From: an uncultured Verrucomicrobiales bacterium | GTDB lineage: Bacteria; Verrucomicrobiota; Verrucomicrobiia; Verrucomicrobiales; Akkermansiaceae | Reading direction: 5' to 3' | Length of the DNA: 5,689 bases | Assembly: GCA_937952875.1 (NCBI GenBank) | Contig: CALFDI010000074.1 | Coordinates: 1 to 5,689, forward strand | Part shown: in pieces, positions 1 through 4,192 of the stretch | How positions within the stretch are numbered: the stretch's first letter is position 1 | Layout of the letters: every line of letters starts with the position of its first letter | Position numbers and translations under genes: made by a program | Notes under the pieces: model-generated | Seen by the model: the letters and a program-made list of their open reading frames with translations, nothing else | What the model was told of the DNA's origin: nothing | Databases searched by the model: none

Positions 1-533
1 AATATCAGAGCTATTGCGATCAGGATAACAAAAACAATGACGCCCCCCCACAGTAGTTTAGAGGCTTTGCGCTTTATGTGAGGAGTATGATCTCTGACCT
101 CTTTATACTCCTTAGAGAAAATCATCTTTCCTTTCCTCGAAAGAAGTAAATACATAATATAAAGAGAAATGAGAGTCCCTACAGGAATGCCTAAAAATCC
201 CGGAATGGCGACGATCACACCGCAAACCTGCCCCCATTTTTTCAATTTAACTATGCCTAACGCAGCCACTAGTGTAAGGATTGTAAATACAATCAGTGCA
301 ATATAGTCAGTCTTCAACAATAAATAACCTAATCCATATTTTGAATCTAAAGCTGCATACGTAGTAGCTAGACCAATCAATATAAAACAAGAGCCTATTA
401 TGTAAAGTAAGCCAATCGACTTTATCGATGCTTCATGGTTGATATGCTCTCTACGAATACGTTCAAATTCCGATGACTCATCATCATTGAAAATCGTTTT
501 CGACTGCGGTGTTGCATAAGGATTTGATTCCAT
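1..533 (-). CDS. Multi-pass membrane protein of unknown function, C-terminus cut by window edge
   Basis: The reading frame is open from an ATG at 533 (minus strand) to the left edge, giving 177 complete codons; the stop lies outside the window. The protein begins MESNPYATPQ, followed by an acidic/polar stretch to about residue 38 that is probably cytosolic. Four hydrophobic segments follow, at roughly 39-62, 77-97, 102-131 and 162-177. The third holds a GFLGIPVGTLISLY stretch, and a basic loop (SRKGKMIFSKEYKEVRDH) precedes the last. An 'NPYxxP' N-terminus is common on small membrane proteins of Planctomycetota and Verrucomicrobiota, which supports both the start and the phylum guess. No other ATG, GTG or TTG lies in frame between 533 and the upstream in-frame TAA. 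An AGG touches the start codon, too close for a normal ribosome-binding site. The gene looks richer in A+T than the plus-strand operon. I do not recognise a function; transport or envelope roles would be guesses. Confidence 0.8.
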   Translation of the reverse strand, partial: MESNPYATPQSKTIFNDDESSEFERIRREHINHEASIKSIGLLYIIGSCFILIGLATTYAALDSKYGLGYLLLKTDYIALIVFTILTLVAALGIVKLKKWGQVCGVIVAIPGFLGIPVGTLISLYIMYLLLSRKGKMIFSKEYKEVRDHTPHIKRKASKLLWGGVIVFVILIAIALI

Positions 534-555
534 CCTTTTGGATTCTTTATCACAT

Positions 556-592
556 AAAAAAACGCCACAAGTTTAAAAAAACATGTAGCGCT
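556..592 (-). terminator. Likely intrinsic terminator or attenuator before the membrane-protein gene
   Basis: Read on the minus strand, CGCTACA (590-584) pairs with TGTGGCG (569-563) in a 7-bp stem with one T-G wobble. The stem can extend by a G-T and an A-T pair into 591-592/561-562. The loop is 14 nt and itself contains seven T's. The stem is followed directly by seven T's (562-556). This is the layout of a Rho-independent terminator for minus-strand transcription, which would close the upstream HTH gene. It ends only 22 nt before the ATG at 533, so it may instead act within that gene's leader. The stem is modest in GC content, and its strength was not calculated. Confidence 0.5.
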
Positions 593-657
593 GAAAAATA
601 CCACCTATTCAAACAAGCAGGCGTCTCAACTTATTTTTAGATGCACATTGGAACAGA

Positions 658-675
658 GTGAGCGATAACACTCAC
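658..675 (-). other. Small hairpin just after the HTH gene stop codon
   Basis: GTGAGC (658-663) and ACTCAC (670-675) can form a 6-bp stem with one G-T wobble around a 6-nt loop, beginning 8 nt beyond the stop codon of the minus-strand HTH gene. No strong T-run follows on the minus strand (TCTGTTCC), so it is a weak terminator candidate at best. It may protect the 3' end of the transcript, or it may be chance. Confidence 0.3.
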
Positions 676-683
676 AGCCTTTC

Positions 684-1016
684 TTAAAGTCCTTTTTTCA
701 GCTTAACGAACTCAGCTTCTAAGCTAGCTAGTTTTGCTTCTTCTGCGTCTAACTCACGAGCGACTTCTATCATACGCTCTAATAACTGCGTGCGAACGCC
801 GCTCGACTTCTTATTAATTCTCCCACCGCCAATTTTGCGTTTCCAGACATAGATAGTAGGAAGAGATACACCATACTTTTTAGAAACTTCTAAAGCTCCT
901 CCGCGACCTGCTTTTTCAATAGCATCTAGAACTTCTTTTTTCTCAGCTTCTGAGTAGACTTTTCGGCTCGCTTTCTTTCCTGTGTTTTTTGACTTCGGGG
1001 TTTGTTTTTTTGCCAT
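684..1016 (-). CDS. Small transposase-type helix-turn-helix DNA-binding protein with C-terminal coiled coil
   Basis: This 110-aa protein is probably a DNA-binding regulator or nucleoid-associated factor. Residues 1-20 form a very basic lysine-rich tail (MAKKQTPKSK...GKKASRK). Residues 21-62 match the homeodomain-like HTH found at the N-terminus of IS3-type transposase OrfA proteins: YSEAEKKEVLDAIE, then ALEVSKKYGV as helix 2, and SLPTIYVWKRKI as the recognition helix. After a glycine/basic linker (63-73), residues about 74-108 form one long charged helix with regular Leu/Met/Ile spacing, likely a dimerising coiled coil. There is no DDE catalytic domain, no downstream OrfB and no flanking inverted repeats, so it is not an intact insertion sequence. 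A purine-rich AAGAGAGA lies 5 nt before the ATG and may serve as a weak ribosome-binding site. It is divergent from the kinase operon across a 461-bp spacer that holds candidate operators. Targets and function are unknown; a domesticated transposase-like regulator is the favoured reading. Confidence 0.85.
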   Translation of the reverse strand: MAKKQTPKSKNTGKKASRKVYSEAEKKEVLDAIEKAGRGGALEVSKKYGVSLPTIYVWKRKIGGGRINKKSSGVRTQLLERMIEVARELDAEEAKLASLEAEFVKLKKGL

Positions 1017-1082
1017 ATATGTCTCTCTTAAAGTTTATTCCATTTTTTTTCAACACATCTCTGTTAGGAGGCTAGATAATAA

Positions 1083-1117
1083 CGATTTTGAGCAAGAACA
1101 CATTCTCTCAAAAATCG
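1083..1117. promoter_or_regulatory. Bulged inverted repeat, candidate operator near the HTH gene
   Basis: CGATTTTGAG (1083-1092) and CTCAAAAATCG (1107-1117) are inverted copies that differ by one extra A/T, separated by 14 nt. The dyad lies 67 nt upstream of the HTH start codon, a sensible place for an autoregulatory operator. It lacks a following T-run in either direction, so it is not a good terminator. Binding by the neighbouring HTH protein is inference. Confidence 0.35.
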
Positions 1118-1381
1118 CCTTTCTGATCTCAATAAAAAGCGTCTGATTTACATCTCCCCCAAAAAATAAAAACAACTCTCTCTATTCATTTGAAAAAGAG
1201 CAACGAAAGAAAAACGCTCTCGAGAAAATCGTAATCCACTTAAATCAAATACATTACACTCAACGACAAGCATTACCAACCTCATTAGAAAACCAATCAA
1301 TAAAGACAAAAAAGCAAATCAAGACTCGCTAAAATCAATCTTCTAAAAACTCAAAAAAATGCTCTTATCTCTTTCATAGAG

Positions 1382-1393
1382 AATATCGATATT
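1382..1393. promoter_or_regulatory. Perfect 12-bp palindrome upstream of the kinase gene
   Basis: AATATCGATATT is a perfect palindrome starting 96 nt before the kinase ATG. Its position suits an operator or activator site for the kinase-regulator operon. A 12-bp AT-rich palindrome can occur by chance, and no second copy was seen in the spacer, so the call is tentative. Confidence 0.3.
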
Positions 1394-1457
1394 TTGTAAC
1401 AAACGATTTAATTTGCTGCATTTTTCCCCCTCTAGTTAACTGCGTATTCGTGCCATA

Positions 1458-1480
1458 AACAGACCACTTCCACCTACATG
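1458..1480 (+). other. Kinase translation start without a Shine-Dalgarno sequence
   Basis: The bases before the ATG at 1478 (AGACCACTTCCACCTAC) are C/A/T-rich, with no AGGAG-like run. An in-frame TAG at 1433-1435 and no other start codon after it fix this ATG as the start, so the lack of a ribosome-binding site is not caused by a wrong start choice. Confidence 0.6.
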
Positions 1481-2683
1481 AAATCTAGCTTCCTAGACAA
1501 ATTAATTGATCGCTTAGACCTAGTTGATCCTGAAGAAGTGCAAAATCTTATTGAGCGATTAACACGTGAAAAAGGCTTTATGGAAAATGTCTTTTCCGCA
1601 CTCCGAGAAGGGATGTTCGTGTTAGAACCTGGTGGAGTCATTACTTATGTGAATCCAGCTGCGTGCCACATTTTCGGACTCGCACAGGACAATGTTGTCG
1701 GTAGCCCGCTTGAAAAATGTGTCCGTGGACTCGCTATAGAAGGACTCGCCAAACCTGATGCTGTGGTCAGTCGCGATTTTGAAATTTTCTATCCAGAGAA
1801 TCGATATCTCAATTTTTACATATCTCCGATCACATCCATAGTAGAAGAAAAAGATACACATCTCGGCTATGTGTTACTCGTTCGAGATATTACAGAGACA
1901 CGGCAGGAAACAGCTGAAGCGATTGAAACTGAGAAGCTCAATGCTCTTACCTTTCTCGCTGCTGGAGTGGCCCATGAAATAGGGAATCCACTCAATTCTC
2001 TGAATATCCATCTCCAACTGATGGAGAGAAAGCTTCGTAAACTACCTGAAAATCAACGTTCTGATCTAGAAGGCTGCCTCCACACGGCTCAGGGTGAAAT
2101 CCAGCGATTAGACGGGATCCTCAAACAATTCCTCCAAGCAATACGCCCCGTTCCACCAGAGCGAACTCTTACGAATCTACATCACGTTCTAGAAGAGACG
2201 ATTCAACTCTTACAACCCGAACTAGAAGCACGATCAGTCAATATTCATCTCGATCTCGCGGATAACCTGCAACCTATTCTCGTCGACCCGGACCAGATCA
2301 AGCAGGCTTTTTTTAATCTGATTAAAAACGCATTCCAGGCCCTCCCTGCCAGTGGGGGGAACATTTCTCTCTCAACAGATTCTCATGAATATGAAGTCTC
2401 GATGACGATTTCGGATGATGGCCCTGGTATTTCTGCCGAGATTATGGGCTCACTCTTTGAACCGTATAAAACGACTAAACGTGGTGGCACGGGGCTCGGA
2501 CTCCTGATCGTCAGAAGAATACTACATAGTCATGGCGGCGAGATCGAAGTTGATTCGACTCTAGGTGAAGGAACTCAGGTGAAGCTATTTTTCCCACTCG
2601 GACCGAAACCTGCGAGGCTCTTGAATGCTCCAGCAACGACTTCTGATGATCTGGACGTGATCGATATCGACATTAGCGGCTAA
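1478..2683 (+). CDS. Soluble PAS-domain sensor histidine kinase, NtrB-like
   Basis: This 401-aa cytosolic histidine kinase should autophosphorylate on a histidine and pass phosphate to the regulator encoded 23 nt downstream. An N-terminal helix (1-35) leads into a PAS domain at about 36-140 (ALREGMFVLEPGGVITYVNPAA...), ending in the typical LVRDITE motif. The HisKA helix carries the H-box AHEIGNPLNSL with the phospho-acceptor at His166. The ATPase domain shows the N-box NLIKNA (Asn280, Asn284), G1 DDGPGI (313-318), F-box LFEPYKTTK (326-334) and G2 GTGLGL (337-342), so all catalytic motifs are intact. The arrangement and H-box fit the NtrB/AtoS/ZraS group, which pairs with sigma-54 activators. 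There is no signal peptide or membrane segment, so it must sense an internal signal or a partner through the PAS domain; no cofactor residue could be identified. The H-box has GNP where the commonest form in this group is RNP. A short Asp-rich tail (TTSDDLDVIDIDISG) extends beyond the ATPase fold. The ligand and regulon are unknown. Confidence 0.95.
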   Translation: MKSSFLDKLIDRLDLVDPEEVQNLIERLTREKGFMENVFSALREGMFVLEPGGVITYVNPAACHIFGLAQDNVVGSPLEKCVRGLAIEGLAKPDAVVSRDFEIFYPENRYLNFYISPITSIVEEKDTHLGYVLLVRDITETRQETAEAIETEKLNALTFLAAGVAHEIGNPLNSLNIHLQLMERKLRKLPENQRSDLEGCLHTAQGEIQRLDGILKQFLQAIRPVPPERTLTNLHHVLEETIQLLQPELEARSVNIHLDLADNLQPILVDPDQIKQAFFNLIKNAFQALPASGGNISLSTDSHEYEVSMTISDDGPGISAEIMGSLFEPYKTTKRGGTGLGLLIVRRILHSHGGEIEVDSTLGEGTQVKLFFPLGPKPARLLNAPATTSDDLDVIDIDISG

Positions 2684-2709
2684 GTTTTCTTCATTCATAC
2701 ATATACATG
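2684..2709 (+). other. Regulator translation start without a Shine-Dalgarno sequence
   Basis: The 23-nt gap between the kinase stop and the regulator ATG reads as a T/C/A string ending CATACATATAC, with no purine-rich ribosome-binding site. The start is supported because the receiver fold begins at once (MTEDLTLLIVDDE). Translational coupling to the kinase across this short gap, or an unstructured AU-rich leader, may replace the Shine-Dalgarno sequence. Confidence 0.6.
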
Positions 2710-4128
2710 ACGGAAGATCTCACACTATTGATAGTCGATGATGAAGAAGCAACGCGCAGCGGTCTGCGTATGGCTCTGGAAGACGAGTGCGATGTCTATA
2801 CGGCAGCTGATCCGACAAGTGCGCTTACTATTCTCAAATCTGAAAATATCGACGTCATGCTTACTGATCTCCGGATGGGCACAGAAAGTGGCATGGACCT
2901 GCTAGAGGCTGCAGGGAAGCTCGAGCGTCCGCCGATTTCTATCATGATGACAGCATATGGCTCGGTCGATACAGCTGTCGAGGCGATGCGGCGAGGTGCG
3001 TGGCACTTCGTAACGAAGCCACTTAACCTAGACGAGGTCGAACTGCTCGTGAAGCGGGCCTTTCACTCGAAGAAAGTAGAGGCCAAGGCGGAAACACTCG
3101 AGACTGAGGTCAAACAGCTCAAACGCCAAGTCAGCGATAAATTTAAATTAGACCGTATGATCGGTCGATCACTTGCGATGAAGCAGGTGTTCGAACTGGT
3201 TGAACAAGTCGCGCCTACACGGGCGACCGTGCTCATAGAGGGAGAGTCAGGCACTGGTAAAGAGCTCGTCGCTCATGCTCTCCACCATCTCAGCGGTAGA
3301 CCTGCGGGAAAAATAGTGGTCGTCAATTGTGCCGCACTTTCCCCTCAACTGTTAGAAAGCGAACTTTTCGGCCATGAAAAAGGAGCCTTTACAGGTGCGT
3401 CACAGCGCCGAATTGGACGCTTCGAACAGGCTGACGGCGGCACACTCGTGCTGGATGAAATAGGCGAAATCGACCCGACCACGCAGGTGAAGCTTTTACG
3501 TGTCCTGTCTGAACGAACTGTTGAAAGAGTTGGATCTAACGCAGCGATTAAAGTCGATGTGCGACTCGTCGCGGCAACAAATAAAGATCTCAAAAAGCTC
3601 GTTGAAGAAGGAGATTTCCGTGAAGACCTATTTTTCCGGTTAAATGTCGTTCGCCTTGAAATGCCTCCTTTACGCGCACGACGCGAAGATATTGTTCTAT
3701 TAGCGAACGCCTTTCTAAAAGAATTCGCAGAAGAAAATGGCAGACCGATAAAGCCATTAGATGATCATTCGTTGAAGTTACTGAGCGATTACAGCTGGCC
3801 TGGAAATGTCCGCGAGCTACGCACAGCGATAGAGCATGGCGTGGTGATGAGTAATGCTGACACCATTCAGCCCAAACATCTCCCTGCATTTCTGAGTGAT
3901 CCAGCGGGCTCGATCACAGTCCATTCAACCAAGATAACTCAGATAGAATCTACTGAGCCGAAAAAGACCCTTGATGGAGCAGACGAATTCAACTTGCATG
4001 AGATCGAACGAGCAACCATCGAGCGAGCACTGGCCTTCTCCCAAGGGAACCGCACAAAAGCAGCCACGCTTCTTGGAATAAGCCGTCGAACCCTCCAGAG
4101 AAAATTGAAAGAAATAGACATCGATTAA
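2707..4128 (+). CDS. NtrC-family sigma-54-dependent response regulator
   Basis: This 473-aa protein is a full-length enhancer-binding activator of the NtrC/ZraR type. Residues 1-118 form the receiver, with acidic Asp11/Asp12, phospho-acceptor Asp54 (LTDLRM), Thr82 (MMTAYG) and Lys104 (TKP) all present. A charged, probably coiled-coil linker (about 121-146) joins it to the AAA+ domain (about 150-385). That domain has Walker A GESGTGKE (179-186), the sigma-54-contacting GAFTGA loop (226-231), Walker B LVLDE (247-251), the arginine-finger region FREDLFFRLNV (304-314) and the sensor-2 WPGNVREL motif (364-371). A variable linker leads to a Fis-type HTH at the C-terminus (about 430-470; RTKAATLLGISRRTLQRKLKE). 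With every motif intact, it should be activated by phosphorylation from the kinase encoded 23 nt upstream and then drive sigma-54 promoters. No matching sigma-54 promoter was found in the window, so its targets probably lie elsewhere or beyond the right edge. Confidence 0.97.
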   Translation: MTEDLTLLIVDDEEATRSGLRMALEDECDVYTAADPTSALTILKSENIDVMLTDLRMGTESGMDLLEAAGKLERPPISIMMTAYGSVDTAVEAMRRGAWHFVTKPLNLDEVELLVKRAFHSKKVEAKAETLETEVKQLKRQVSDKFKLDRMIGRSLAMKQVFELVEQVAPTRATVLIEGESGTGKELVAHALHHLSGRPAGKIVVVNCAALSPQLLESELFGHEKGAFTGASQRRIGRFEQADGGTLVLDEIGEIDPTTQVKLLRVLSERTVERVGSNAAIKVDVRLVAATNKDLKKLVEEGDFREDLFFRLNVVRLEMPPLRARREDIVLLANAFLKEFAEENGRPIKPLDDHSLKLLSDYSWPGNVRELRTAIEHGVVMSNADTIQPKHLPAFLSDPAGSITVHSTKITQIESTEPKKTLDGADEFNLHEIERATIERALAFSQGNRTKAATLLGISRRTLQRKLKEIDID

Positions 4129-4164
4129 TTTCATCATTAACGCACGCTCCGTTCATTCTTCTCA

Positions 4165-4192
4165 GCATTTCCCCCATACACATACTCATATG
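4165..4192 (+). other. Glycosyltransferase translation start without a Shine-Dalgarno sequence
   Basis: The 61-nt gap after the regulator contains no hairpin-plus-T-run terminator that I can see, which favours read-through. The bases just before the ATG at 4190 (CCCCCATACACATACTCAT) contain no AGGAG-like run. The 'CATAC' pattern resembles the leader in front of the regulator gene. No other start codon lies in frame in the gap. Confidence 0.55.

Larger units (their letters stand above)
1017..1477. other. Divergent intergenic region, A/C-rich and G-poor, with dyads and A-tracts
   Basis: I see no protein-coding or RNA gene in this 461-bp spacer between the divergent HTH gene and the kinase operon. 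The plus strand is strikingly poor in G; for example 1261-1320 has 5 G against 15 C. It carries many A-tracts (1161-1166, 1168-1172, 1193-1197, 1210-1214, 1308-1313, 1345-1349, 1353-1359), which could bend the DNA. It also holds an inverted repeat at 1083-1117, repeated AAAATCG words, and a palindrome at 1382-1393. Both promoters should lie here. A TTGTAA at 1394-1399 with TGCATT 17 nt later is the nearest thing to a sigma-70 pair for the kinase, but it is too weak to call. No GG-N10-GC sigma-54 element with a good TTGC box was found. Confidence 0.6.

Noticed and set aside
422..604. Minus-strand 60-codon open frame overlapping the start of the membrane-protein gene.
   Set aside because: It overlaps the NPYATP-starting gene in another frame and its product has no coherent domain after the first hydrophobic stretch; the membrane-protein frame explains the region better.
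658..675. GTGAGCGATAACACTCAC resembles a lac-type operator (GTGAGCGGATAACAATT).
   Set aside because: The match covers little more than one half-site, lies downstream of a stop codon, and no LacI-family gene is present. It is better explained as a small hairpin or chance.
684..1016. Part of an IS3-family insertion sequence.
   Set aside because: No OrfB, no frameshift signal, no terminal inverted repeats or target duplications around it.
1408..1430. Possible sigma-54 promoter on the minus strand with GG-N10-GC spacing.
   Set aside because: Only the two dinucleotides fit; the -12 part reads CAGCA rather than TTGCA, and it lies about 400 nt from the HTH start.
1418..1430. GCATTTTTCCCCC upstream of the kinase resembles GCATTTCCCCC at 4165-4175 upstream of the glycosyltransferase.
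   Set aside because: Short, low-complexity and at different distances from the start codons (47 and 14 nt); probably chance.
1622..1861. Minus-strand open frame inside the kinase gene.
   Set aside because: It lies wholly within the PAS domain coding region of a kinase with intact motifs; it is an antisense shadow.
2490..2510. TGGCACG word like a sigma-54 -24 element.
   Set aside because: It lies within the G2 box coding region of the kinase and has no TTGC at the right spacing.
3925..4189. Several minus-strand frames across the end of the regulator gene.
   Set aside because: They mirror the Fis-type HTH coding sequence and differ among themselves by frame; no independent support.
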